From Endomicrobiia bacterium (GTDB taxonomy: Bacteria > Elusimicrobiota > Endomicrobiia > Endomicrobiales > Endomicrobiaceae), in NCBI GenBank assembly GCA_009782015.1, contig WQUP01000050.1:1-6632 (forward strand): 6,632 nucleotides of DNA, read 5' to 3'. Below the pieces are notes generated by a model. The model was not told where the DNA came from. It saw only the letters and a list, made by a program, of their open reading frames with translations, and ran no database searches. This document shows positions 1 to 6,632 of this stretch, one piece after another. Position 1 is the first letter of the stretch; every line of letters starts with the position of its first letter. The position numbers were made by a program, and so were the translations under genes.

Positions 1-3000
1 TTGTGCATACCTTTAAAAATGTCTCCAAAAATAGACAACATTAAGTTTTCTCTTGGCGTTCCGGTTGTTCCGACAACACCGGCAGCTTTCTTCAGCCATG
101 CAATAATAGGATATTCGCCTTCCGAGCGGGTATCAACCGAATATTGTCCGGCAAAATCATATTTTTCTCCTACGCCGTATGCCCAGCCTTTTTCCAAAGC
201 CAATTCAAGCATAGCGTGCAATCCTCCGCCATACTTGCTTGAATAAGATATATTGCCGCCTTCCTGATACAAACCTATTGTGGAGATTGTCTTTTTATAT
301 CCTTTTCCTGACTCATTTGTTTCAGGCTCAGAAATACTATTCAAAACGTTCTTGATTTTTTTGATATTATCAACCGACAGAGGAAATCTTTTTTGAATCT
401 TTTGTTGAATCTCTTCAATCTCTTTATCAGTTGCATTTTTAGGCAGCGATTGCAAAAATTTCAATACATCTAATGACATAGTATCGGGAAGTCCTACTTT
501 CATTAATTCCAATTTTACCGATATATCTTTCAAATCCTCAATATTTATATCTTCTATTGCTTTATCTATTCTTAAAGTCACTTTTTGGCCATTAATTACA
601 GCAGAAGCGGTAGAAGCATTTTTTTGATCATGGTCGATTTTAATAACAACGCTGTCTCTTCCTGATTTGAATACAAAACCGTCAATAGTTACAGCATATC
701 CGCCTTCTTTCACATCTTTAGGCAATGTAAATAAAACTGACAATGCATTTTGAACCTGCGCCTCAAATTTAGATTCCGACATATCGCCGGTAATTTTTAG
801 TTCTTCTTTAAGTTTTTTTGTAAGTTTAAATTTTCCTTTTCCGCGTTCGTTTAATACCGCTCTGGTGCCTTCTATCTTAATATATTTTTTAAGCTCTTCT
901 CTGCTTAAGCTGCCCAGTTCCTCATGCACAAATGCAAGTATCTTTATTTGATCATCCAAAAGAGCTCTGTCTTTTTCTTCAGACCCGGATCTAAGAAACG
1001 ATTGATTTATCTGATCTAACAGAGTATGCGCTTCATCAAAAAAGAAAATCCTTCCTGCCGACAAACTGTCTGTGTCAGACATATGTGATTCCTGATCATC
1101 AAAAACTGCCGATTGATAATTTGCCGCAACTATGTGCGCATCTTGAATATCCTTCTTCTTTATTGACTTATCTACATAAGTTGTTCCGTCAGCTGCAAAC
1201 AAAGTAGGATATTCCGAACCTTGAGAATAAATAGCAATCTGAAAGCCTTTTATCGTTTCAGCAGAGTCAGCTGTTTTTCTTATTTCTTTAAGCGGAAACC
1301 CTATCTCTGTTAAAAAATTTATCACTTCAGGCTTATTCATAAATTCAGCCCTTTGAAACATATCTTTGGCTATTAAGTTATCTTTGGCCGTAGAATAAAA
1401 CATTTTGGCGCCTTTCCCGTCCATAAAACTTCTAACCAAAAGTTTTAATGATATAAGATCGCCCATATTGGTTTTTCCGCCGCTGGTTCCTAGTCTTGTA
1501 ATATATCCGAGATCCGAGCCCATATAAGAACCGTCAACCTGAATTTGAGTTTGCGTAGCCTGATTTCCGTCAACATCAAAACCGGACAGGTATAGTCTCT
1601 TATTTTCTATTTCCTTATTTTCCGTATCATAAACTCTTTTAACCCAACTTTTATTCTCTAAAGACAATTCTGTTCTATTTCCGTCGTTTTCATCAAAAAC
1701 ATATATTGTTTCACCATTTTCCTTTTTTTCTTCTCTAGGGATGTTATCCCCAAAAGCAACTTTTAACGCAGTAAGCTTGGCATATATTACATCTAGATCT
1801 TCAAAAGCCTTTAAAACATCAGGCCTTGTTTCTTCTTTGATTTGCCTAAGCTCTTCAAGCGCTTTGCTTATTTGATCAGCTTTATCTTTTTGACCGCTAA
1901 ACTGTGTTGTGCTGCTGCGTTTGAAAAAATTTCTGACTGATATTCCTATAAAACTCGACAAATCACCCAGTGAAACAATGAGTTCTTCAAGCCAGGCTCT
2001 CTTATGGACAGACGCTTTGAAGGAAATCCCAAGGCTCTTATACCAATTAAGATTGTTTGCTTCTTTATACTGCTCTAACGTGCCTTCTTCTTTAGCCTTA
2101 TCCATCGCAGCTTTTGTTTTTGCCGCATCGGCAAACGCAGCATGCCTGCGCTCGTGCCTTACAAAAGTTTCAAGAAGCGCCGTATTTTTTACATTGGCTC
2201 CATCAAAAAATACCTTTGACAACAAATTGTAGTTGAGATGTACCAGTCCGGCTTCTGATTTAAATTCTGGCGTAGGCTCTTCCGAGCCAAAAGACATCGC
2301 TATAGTGCTGTCAGGTATTGAACTCGATAAACTGTTCAAAAGCTCCTTTGCCAAAAAGTCAGATGCCGTGTTAAGCTTCTTTAGTTCATTTACATCGATT
2401 TGATTTAGCCGGACTATGAGTTCATCTATACTTGAATTTTTTATGTAGTCTTTGTTCGTATTTAGCAATACCGACAGTGTTTTTATATCCTTTGAGTTCA
2501 ATTTTCCTGAAGAATTTTGCAATTTACGTAATCTTGTTAATGCTTTTTCTATATCCGGCTTTTTGCTGTTTATTTCTTCTATTTGCGACAAAATTTCGGC
2601 TGTTCTTCTTATCTTCAATCTTATGTCTGCAACTTTTTTCTCAAGTTCTTCAGGAGTCAAGCCGGACACAGATTTAAGCATTCTTGTTATCAGCCATATT
2701 TGTAAATCTTCAGGCAAACGTTCAAGGAATTTCTGTAAAAGTCTGTAGTTAGCTTTAGCTTCTCCAATCTCTTGCATAGATTTTTCTGCAAGCTTGTTTT
2801 CTGTGGCTAAGGCTGCGGCTCTCGCTTTGACGGCGCCGGCGCTCATCTTACTTCTCTCGTATAGTGAGAAAACGAGAAATCCGGAAGAAACCACATAACC
2901 GGATATAAGCGCAACAAAAGGTATTGCAAATGGCATAGCAACAGCAAAAAATGCCGTAACAGCCGTGAGCGCAACCGCTATCGATGAAGCTATTATGATT

Positions 3001-5015
3001 GGATTTCTGCTGCGTACCGACATCTTCCTGCTTGAGTCCGCATTTGCATTATCAGCCTTGTCATTTTTTGGCACAAATGCTCTGTCAGATTTATTGTAAT
3101 CAAACAAAGAAGTTTTTCCGTCTATTTGAACATTAAGCTGGAAATCTTTATCATCAGTACCATTATTAATTTCTGTAATTTCCGCTGTAAATTTATCTTT
3201 GCTTTTTTCTCCGAAACCTTTAAGAAGATCATTTGCGGCATCCAGATTCCCCACTTTAATATCGCCGCTCTGGACTTTGCTTTTAACTTCTCTCAACTCT
3301 TTAATCAATGAATCGGCAACAACGGCTTTTTGATCAGCAGTCGGCAGCAATGACGTAATCAGCGTCGCCAAGGCGTTAAACAACATTTTGCTCTGCTCTT
3401 TGGCTATTCTGTAGTAGGTTTCTTCGGCGAGTTGGACGCCGCCGGTTACCTGCGGGGTGATTGTTATCGCAGAAATTCCTTTTTGGGACAGATACTCGCT
3501 TACGCCCTGAGTGTGAAATCCGCCGGTGACTATCACATATACGTTTTTGGCTTCTTTGAGCGATTTTATTACCTGATCAGTGCTGTCGCCGGCTATAGCG
3601 TTTGCGTCAGGCAGTTTTGAAACGCTGTTTAAATCTACATTGTCAAAGAAATATTTGTTTCTGGCTATGTTTACCCTGTAAAAATCCTCGGCAAGATTGA
3701 TGTAGCTGTCCAAAAGCGTTATTTTTTTGTTGTCAATGTACTTAATCCACATGTTGCGGAACTGGTCTTTGTTGGCTTCATAGTAGGCGTAATCGTCGGA
3801 GCTGATTTTGCTGGACAGGAAATCTTTGAGGTATTTTTGGAAAGAAACCAAAAATACTATATTGCGCTCGGTTGGGTTGGTTGAGAATTTTTCATTTATT
3901 TCGTCGGTAAGTTTTTTCTCTTCGGCTATGAGCTCCAAAGGATTGATTTTCTGGCTGAGCTCCACATATCCCAAAAATCTGTTGAGATTCGGGAAGTTTA
4001 CTTCAAGGTCTATCTTGTACTCTCTTGAAAACTTTATAAGGTAAATGTAAAGTTTGTCAACTTCGGAGAAGTTGGCGGTATTATCGACAATAAGCTTGTA
4101 TGCCTGATACGGAAGAAGCTCTTTTAACTTTAAAACCAAAAGCTGCAATTCGGCCGAAACTTTTTTGTAATCCAGCGTTCTTTCGGTGGCAAGAAGCGTT
4201 TTGTACGTGTCTATGTTTTCGTATTTATATACGTCTATGCCGAGCGCGTCGGTATATTTGTACAAAAGAGCGAAATACTTTTTGCCTTCGATTTTTCCGG
4301 CGGAATAATCTTTTGACAGTTCTTCTATCTTTCTCTGGTGCCTGTTGTAGTATATTCCCTTAAGCCTGTTTATGTCTTCCGACATGCTGTCCAATATGGG
4401 AGTTATCTGGTCTTGATCCTCAAGTATTTTGCCGAATCTCTGCAGGTTTTCCAAATATTCTTTTTTGTCTTCCAGTCCTTTTATGACGTTAGTGCGGCCG
4501 CTTGTCGCGGAGTAATATTCTGCTCCGGTCAGCCTTCCGCTGTCTATCAGAGCGCCCATAATCTTTTCTTTTACGTCTTTATCGCTTATGGACGAAAGCC
4601 ACGAAGTGTCCACATCTCCGTACGCGCCTTCCAGATAAACTTGTTTTACCCCGTACTTTTTATCGAAAGTGTCTATGATTTTGCTTATGTTTTTCTGCAC
4701 TTCGGGATGCGAATGCAGGTCTTGTATGTTTACAACAACGGTATCGCTTCCCGCAAAATTGGCGGAAGTTATCTTGCCGTATGAGTAAGGAAGAGTAAAA
4801 TCTTCGAATATCTGCTTGAACTGCTGCGCCGACCTGACATTTTCGGCTACAGCCGCCACAGCCTGCCCGTAAACTCCCGTGAGAAGAAAGCAGTTTACGA
4901 CAATCAAGGCGATGATTTTCACGGAGTTGAGCTCTTTGAGCCACCCCGCGCTTTTTAAAAGCGGCTTTTTGAGCCGGTCTAAAATCATCTCGGCAAATTT
5001 TTTGGTTGAATTCAT
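1..5015 (-). CDS. Giant multidomain protein with SecA-like DEAD motor (3' end off the left edge)
   Basis: One open frame runs from the ATG at 5015-5013 to the left edge without a stop, giving at least 1671 residues. The frame stays in register at every motif checked. Order of parts: basic N-terminus and hydrophobic core (about 34-49) ending in Ala-rich GQAVAAVAEN, like a signal peptide with a long n-region; TraB/ChaN-like domain (about 92-520); linker (521-670); hydrophobic hairpin (673-719); Lys/Glu-rich helical, probably coiled-coil region (720-870); HExxH segment (H954, H958); SecA-like motor (from about 1150). The start is supported by GGGAGAG seven bases upstream and an ATGA overlap with the preceding gene. 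The motor suggests ATP-driven work on a polypeptide or nucleic acid; the substrate is unknown. It is not housekeeping SecA, which is about 900 residues and lacks these N-terminal domains. The frame is certain; the domain calls are motif-based and the overall function is unknown. Confidence 0.9.
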   Translation of the reverse strand, partial: MNSTKKFAEMILDRLKKPLLKSAGWLKELNSVKIIALIVVNCFLLTGVYGQAVAAVAENVRSAQQFKQIFEDFTLPYSYGKITSANFAGSDTVVVNIQDLHSHPEVQKNISKIIDTFDKKYGVKQVYLEGAYGDVDTSWLSSISDKDVKEKIMGALIDSGRLTGAEYYSATSGRTNVIKGLEDKKEYLENLQRFGKILEDQDQITPILDSMSEDINRLKGIYYNRHQRKIEELSKDYSAGKIEGKKYFALLYKYTDALGIDVYKYENIDTYKTLLATERTLDYKKVSAELQLLVLKLKELLPYQAYKLIVDNTANFSEVDKLYIYLIKFSREYKIDLEVNFPNLNRFLGYVELSQKINPLELIAEEKKLTDEINEKFSTNPTERNIVFLVSFQKYLKDFLSSKISSDDYAYYEANKDQFRNMWIKYIDNKKITLLDSYINLAEDFYRVNIARNKYFFDNVDLNSVSKLPDANAIAGDSTDQVIKSLKEAKNVYVIVTGGFHTQGVSEYLSQKGISAITITPQVTGGVQLAEETYYRIAKEQSKMLFNALATLITSLLPTADQKAVVADSLIKELREVKSKVQSGDIKVGNLDAANDLLKGFGEKSKDKFTAEITEINNGTDDKDFQLNVQIDGKTSLFDYNKSDRAFVPKNDKADNANADSSRKMSVRSRNPIIIASSIAVALTAVTAFFAVAMPFAIPFVALISGYVVSSGFLVFSLYERSKMSAGAVKARAAALATENKLAEKSMQEIGEAKANYRLLQKFLERLPEDLQIWLITRMLKSVSGLTPEELEKKVADIRLKIRRTAEILSQIEEINSKKPDIEKALTRLRKLQNSSGKLNSKDIKTLSVLLNTNKDYIKNSSIDELIVRLNQIDVNELKKLNTASDFLAKELLNSLSSSIPDSTIAMSFGSEEPTPEFKSEAGLVHLNYNLLSKVFFDGANVKNTALLETFVRHERRHAAFADAAKTKAAMDKAKEEGTLEQYKEANNLNWYKSLGISFKASVHKRAWLEELIVSLGDLSSFIGISVRNFFKRSSTTQFSGQKDKADQISKALEELRQIKEETRPDVLKAFEDLDVIYAKLTALKVAFGDNIPREEKKENGETIYVFDENDGNRTELSLENKSWVKRVYDTENKEIENKRLYLSGFDVDGNQATQTQIQVDGSYMGSDLGYITRLGTSGGKTNMGDLISLKLLVRSFMDGKGAKMFYSTAKDNLIAKDMFQRAEFMNKPEVINFLTEIGFPLKEIRKTADSAETIKGFQIAIYSQGSEYPTLFAADGTTYVDKSIKKKDIQDAHIVAANYQSAVFDDQESHMSDTDSLSAGRIFFFDEAHTLLDQINQSFLRSGSEEKDRALLDDQIKILAFVHEELGSLSREELKKYIKIEGTRAVLNERGKGKFKLTKKLKEELKITGDMSESKFEAQVQNALSVLFTLPKDVKEGGYAVTIDGFVFKSGRDSVVIKIDHDQKNASTASAVINGQKVTLRIDKAIEDINIEDLKDISVKLELMKVGLPDTMSLDVLKFLQSLPKNATDKEIEEIQQKIQKRFPLSVDNIKKIKNVLNSISEPETNESGKGYKKTISTIGLYQEGGNISYSSKYGGGLHAMLELALEKGWAYGVGEKYDFAGQYSVDTRSEGEYPIIAWLKKAAGVVGTTGTPRENLMLSIFGDIFKGMH
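3..1568 (-). other. SecA-like DEAD motor, first nucleotide-binding half (residues about 1150 to at least 1671)
   Basis: The motifs follow SecA order. A Gln-containing stretch (QTQIQ, 1155-1159) precedes motif I LGTSGGKT (K1181, T1182), which aligns with SecA M-[RK]-TGEGKT. Then comes FYSTAKDNLIAKDMF (about 1206-1220), matching SecA VTVNDYLAxRD. Motif II is FFFDEAHTLLDQ (D1327-H1330), matching SecA VDEVDSILIDEA. Near the left edge are YGGGLHAMLELA (H1600), matching SecA GLHQAVEAKE, and AAGVVGTTGTPRENL (G1649-P1654), matching SecA GMTGTA. The segment between motif II and the TGT motif, where SecA has its preprotein cross-linking domain, is roughly 150 residues longer than in E. coli SecA. The second nucleotide-binding domain is not in the window. 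The GLH and TGT motifs are what make this SecA-like rather than a generic DEAD helicase. Confidence 0.75.
1911..2333 (-). other. HExxH metalloprotease-like segment in the giant protein (residues about 895-1035)
   Basis: The helix LLETFVRHERRHAAFADAA contains H954-E-R-R-H958, a full HExxH zinc-binding pattern. A second acidic helix, RAWLEELIVSLGDL (E1010, E1011), follows 52 residues after the second histidine and could give the third ligand as in gluzincins. Upstream, SEAGLVHLNYNLLSKVFFDG looks like the edge-strand region that often precedes such helices. HExxH alone occurs by chance, so activity is inferred, not shown. No specific peptidase family was recognised. Confidence 0.4.
2859..2999 (-). 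other. Hydrophobic helical hairpin, two probable membrane segments (residues 673-719)
   Basis: About 47 residues are almost all hydrophobic or small. Prolines at 695 and 699 split them into two stretches, about 673-693 and 700-718. Arg/Lys residues flank both ends: RKMSVRSR before and YERSK after. By the positive-inside rule both flanks would be cytoplasmic, making a re-entrant or two-span hairpin. That conflicts with an exported N-terminal domain unless the N-terminal signal is cleaved, not used, or an odd number of crossings occurs. Confidence 0.7.
3456..4742 (-). other. TraB/ChaN/Tiki-like domain in the giant protein (residues about 92-520)
   Basis: The domain opens with a beta-strand and motif VVVNIQDLHSHPEVQKN (H101), then VKQVYLEGAYGDV (E129). 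It closes with VYVIVTGGFHTQG (G498, G499, H501). A histidine motif after the first strand, a Glu after the second and a late GxxH motif is the pattern of the TraB/PrgY, ChaN and Tiki superfamily, whose members include haem-binding and proposed metalloprotease-like proteins. Here the first motif reads QDLH rather than the usual GxxH, so the match is divergent. About 350 largely helical residues lie between the motifs. It follows the signal-like N-terminus directly, so it is probably outside the cytoplasm. Family placement is inferred from the motifs only. Confidence 0.5.
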
Positions 5016-5650
5016 TTTACTCTCCCGATTTCGCGTTCCCCGATAAAAAAGAGAATCCCGTCTTTAAATAAATAAAGACGGGAAACGCAAAATCTGTATA
5101 TTAGATTTTTTGTTAACACAGGAATACCCCTGGGCAATACAAGCATTATAAGCAGTAAAAGCAGCATGAACCTCACTGCATCGCTCCCTGGGGGATAACT
5201 TATCATACATGAGTATCTGGACAACATTCGCGGCGGAATGTCCCTGTCATACGTTTTATAAAACGTTTTGCCCGAGCCGCCGTACGGCATAAACGCGTCA
5301 ACTTTCAGAATGTCTCCGGACTTTTTGGCTTGTTTAACAGGAACCAGCAAAGCGAAAAACTTGCTTGCGTCTTTAACGTTATTTTTTTCGCTGCTTCCGG
5401 AAAACTCTCTGTCTTTTTTAAACATATCGTTGACTATTTTTATCGGAAGATTGACGACGCTTGCTATTTTGCCAAGCTCGTTTCCAAGCTCTACAACCGC
5501 GCCAGCCGGCAGCGCCTGCCCGCCCATGCGCGATATTACGACGCCGGAAAGCGCTATGTTTGTAAACATGGCAAAAAGAACCACTGCCGCAACCTTTACG
5601 GCCGGCAGTTTTCTTAGCAAATCATGGTAATTTCTATTTGCCTTTTTCAT
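5012..5650 (-). CDS. Unrecognised two-span membrane protein coupled to the giant gene
   Basis: The product has 212 residues and I do not recognise a family. The N-terminus has six basic residues in the first 19, then a hydrophobic segment (about 17-38, ending NIALSGVVIS) that could be a signal anchor or signal peptide. Residues 41-155 are polar and probably outside the cytoplasm, with a charged patch KKDREFSGSSEKNN at about 78-91. A second membrane segment, RFMLLLLLIMLVLP (160-173), follows. The last 40 residues are basic and aromatic, and their codons overlap a terminator-like hairpin. The ATG at 5650 is preceded by AAGGTG at good spacing. The TGA stop overlaps the giant gene's ATG, so the protein is probably a membrane partner or anchor for that product. 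GGSGKT at 124-129 is not a proper P-loop and lies in the polar region. Confidence 0.8.
   Translation of the reverse strand: MKKANRNYHDLLRKLPAVKVAAVVLFAMFTNIALSGVVISRMGGQALPAGAVVELGNELGKIASVVNLPIKIVNDMFKKDREFSGSSEKNNVKDASKFFALLVPVKQAKKSGDILKVDAFMPYGGSGKTFYKTYDRDIPPRMLSRYSCMISYPPGSDAVRFMLLLLLIMLVLPRGIPVLTKNLIYRFCVSRLYLFKDGILFFIGEREIGRVK
5020..5026 (-). promoter_or_regulatory. Ribosome binding site of the giant gene
   Basis: GGGAGAG on the minus strand lies six to seven bases before the ATG at 5015. It sits inside the last codons of the upstream gene, which fits translational coupling through the ATGA overlap at 5012-5015 and decides this start. Confidence 0.7.
5045..5083 (-). terminator. Terminator-like hairpin (possible attenuator) before the giant gene
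   Basis: TCCCGTCTTTA (minus strand, 5083-5073) pairs perfectly with TAAAGACGGGA (5066-5056) across a six-base AT loop, an 11-bp stem. It is followed by ATTC-TC and six Ts (5050-5045). On the minus strand this resembles an intrinsic terminator, though the T run starts five bases after the stem. It lies within the 3' end of the 212-residue gene, about 30 bases before the giant gene's start, so partial termination there would lower expression of the giant gene. Confidence 0.5.
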
Positions 5651-5652
5651 AA

Positions 5653-5658
5653 CACCTT
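5653..5658 (-). promoter_or_regulatory. Ribosome binding site of the 212-residue gene
   Basis: AAGGTG on the minus strand ends two bases before the ATG at 5650, so its AGG core is about five bases upstream. It supports this start codon. Confidence 0.6.
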
Positions 5659-5670
5659 TTCCACGGCATT

Positions 5671-5699
5671 AGACTAACACAAATAACACTATTTTTCAA
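5671..5699 (-). promoter_or_regulatory. Candidate sigma70-type promoter for the two-gene unit
   Basis: On the minus strand TTGAAA (5699-5694) is followed after 17 bases by TAGTCT (5676-5671), which keeps the key TA and final T of the -10 box. Transcription would start about 15 bases before the start codon, leaving a short leader. The -10 match is imperfect, so this is a suggestion. It is the best-spaced candidate in the gap. Confidence 0.35.
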
Positions 5700-5936
5700 C
5701 GATTTTTTGTTTTTATTCCATTCGGCCTTTTGTATATTGCTTTATCATTACTTGAGTTCTGGTAAATTATATACATATCTTGCAAAAAAAGCATTAAAAA
5801 TATTTGTGAAATTTTTGTAAAAGATTAAAGCGGATTCACAGCGCGGTACTTCCTGTGCCTTTTTTTCCCTCAGCGGAGTGTTCTAAAGGTGGATATTTAA
5901 AACATTCTGCTTAATCCGAATATTTTATTAAGAAGT
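5700..5936. other. AT-rich non-coding gap, no gene seen
   Basis: This stretch between the candidate promoter and the hairpin element holds no plausible coding frame or RNA gene. It contains a perfect TATAAT on the minus strand (5771-5766) without a matching -35 box, and a short 5-bp stem with a T run on the plus strand (5837-5866). Neither is assigned a function. Confidence 0.6.
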
Positions 5937-6008
5937 AGTTGTCATTCTGCGCAAAGTCGCAGAATCTATTAATTTATAGACCCTGCGACTTTGCGCAGGG
6001 TGACAACT
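5937..6008. repeat. REP-like pair of inverted hairpins
   Basis: Two 33-base arms (5937-5969 and 5976-6008) are inverted copies that differ at four positions, separated by six AT bases. Each arm also folds alone into a perfect 8-bp stem with a six-base loop: ATTCTGCG/CGCAGAAT at 5944-5965 and ACCCTGCG/CGCAGGGT at 5980-6001. The layout GTCATTC-stem-GAATC resembles widespread bacterial small palindromic repeats such as REP/BIME elements and neisserial dRS3. It begins 22 bases after the dus stop and may shape the 3' end of that transcript, but no T run follows, so it is not a canonical terminator. Confidence 0.8.
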
Positions 6009-6030
6009 AACAACTCAATTGACGGTCTCA

Positions 6031-6632
6031 TTATGCATGTTTAATCAGATCAATAACCCGTTTAAAATCTTCGTCGGAAGTTACTTTGTTGAAGGCGTCC
6101 CGTATCTTTGCGGCGTTGGGCATGCCTGCTATGTAATAATGGGCTACTTTTCTCATCAAAACGTAGCCTTTTTGGCCGCCGTAGTAGCGGCTGGCAGCGG
6201 CAGCGTGTTTTTTAAACCATTCTATTTTTTCGGAAAACGAAGGCTGCTGAAGTACAATGCCGTCATTAAAAAATCGTTCAAGCCTTTTGAAAATAGAATA
6301 ATTGCCTATGGCGCCTCTTCCTATCATGAGTCCGGAGCAGTTAGGTACGTTAAAAAACTTTTCAGCGCCGACTTCGTCAACTATTCCGCCGTTTGCTATC
6401 ACCGGTATATTTGCTCCGGCGCAAGCTTCGGCAAAAGCGGCAATGTCGGGATCTCCGGAATGGCCTTGCGATGCGGGGCGGGCATGAACGGCAACCATCT
6501 TAACACCTGAGTTTTCGGCAATTTTTATTATCTCGGGAGCGACGTTTTGTCCCGGCAAAAGCCCTATTCTTATCTTCACGGTTACGGGAATACCTGCGCT
6601 TTTTACTACGCTTTCCAAAATCTCAGCCGTAA
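6031..6632 (-). CDS. dus: tRNA-dihydrouridine synthase, C-terminal two-thirds (5' end off the right edge)
   Basis: This is an FMN-dependent enzyme that reduces uridine to dihydrouridine in tRNA using NADPH. Visible motifs, in order, are PVTVKIRIG (6562-6588, catalytic-region Lys), VHARPASQGHSGDPD (His at 6484-6486, usually HxRT in the family), PVIANGGI (NGGI at 6382-6393) and GLMIGRGAIGN (6301-6321, FMN phosphate binding). The C-terminal helical domain includes MRKVAHYYIAGMPNAAKIRD and the frame ends at TAA 6033-6031. The frame is open to the right edge, so the first 120 or so residues, with the catalytic Cys, are missing. A TTG at 6618 is internal and not the start. It is closest to the DusB-like branch, but the subtype is not settled. 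It shares the strand with the downstream genes but is separated from them by 380 bases. Confidence 0.93.
   Translation of the reverse strand, partial: TAEILESVVKSAGIPVTVKIRIGLLPGQNVAPEIIKIAENSGVKMVAVHARPASQGHSGDPDIAAFAEACAGANIPVIANGGIVDEVGAEKFFNVPNCSGLMIGRGAIGNYSIFKRLERFFNDGIVLQQPSFSEKIEWFKKHAAAASRYYGGQKGYVLMRKVAHYYIAGMPNAAKIRDAFNKVTSDEDFKRVIDLIKHA

Noticed and set aside
4338..4944. Open frames on both strands within the N-terminal part of the giant gene
   Set aside because: They overlap the in-frame TraB/ChaN-like domain and signal segment and have no ribosome sites or recognisable motifs.
5264..5281. GGSGKT in the 212-residue protein, resembling a P-loop
   Set aside because: The first glycine of GxxxxGK[ST] is missing and the site lies in a probably extracytoplasmic region with no other ATPase motif.
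5766..5771. Perfect TATAAT on the minus strand upstream of the 212-residue gene
   Set aside because: No recognisable -35 box at 16-18 bases and no properly spaced extended -10 TG; the region is AT-rich, so a chance match is likely.
5837..5866. Plus-strand CACAG/CTGTG stem followed by seven Ts, resembling a terminator
   Set aside because: The stem is only 5 bp with an 11-base loop and no plus-strand gene precedes it.
6019..6510. Plus-strand open frame of 163 residues
   Set aside because: It is antisense to dus, whose conserved motifs fix the minus strand as coding; the product shows no family features.
6616..6618. TTG as a possible start of the dihydrouridine synthase
   Set aside because: The frame continues open to the right edge and the family needs about 120 more N-terminal residues, including the catalytic Cys.

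Overview
The window carries three protein-coding genes, all on the minus strand. Right to left (5' to 3' for the genes) they are: the 3' two-thirds of a tRNA-dihydrouridine synthase gene (6031 to the right edge); a 380-base non-coding gap with a paired REP-like hairpin element and a candidate promoter; a 212-residue unrecognised membrane protein (5012-5650); and one very long open frame (start at 5015) that runs without a stop off the left edge, giving at least 1671 residues.

The long frame is the main content. It overlaps the stop of the 212-residue gene in an ATGA junction, so the two are probably translationally coupled. Its product starts with a long signal-peptide-like segment. Next comes a domain resembling the TraB/ChaN/Tiki superfamily, then a linker, a hydrophobic helical hairpin, a helical/coiled-coil region and a HExxH metalloprotease-like segment. 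It ends, as far as visible, in the first part of a SecA-like DEAD motor: motif I GTSGGKT, a motif Ia equivalent, motif II DEAH, and the SecA-type GLH and TGT motifs. The second nucleotide-binding half would lie beyond the left edge. I know of no standard gene with this domain order. It is the best candidate here for an undescribed system: a SecA-like ATPase fused to exported-type and protease-like domains and co-expressed with a small membrane partner.

The organism cannot be named from this window. Sampled 60-base blocks give about 45-57% GC in dus and the N-terminal third of the giant gene, but mostly 25-37% in the rest of it, with Ala-rich patches higher. Signal-peptide-like N-termini, giant multidomain proteins and REP-like repeats fit a bacterium from a poorly cultured lineage such as Omnitrophota or Elusimicrobiota; this is only a weak inference. 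No rRNA, tRNA, CRISPR, transposase or plus-strand gene was found.
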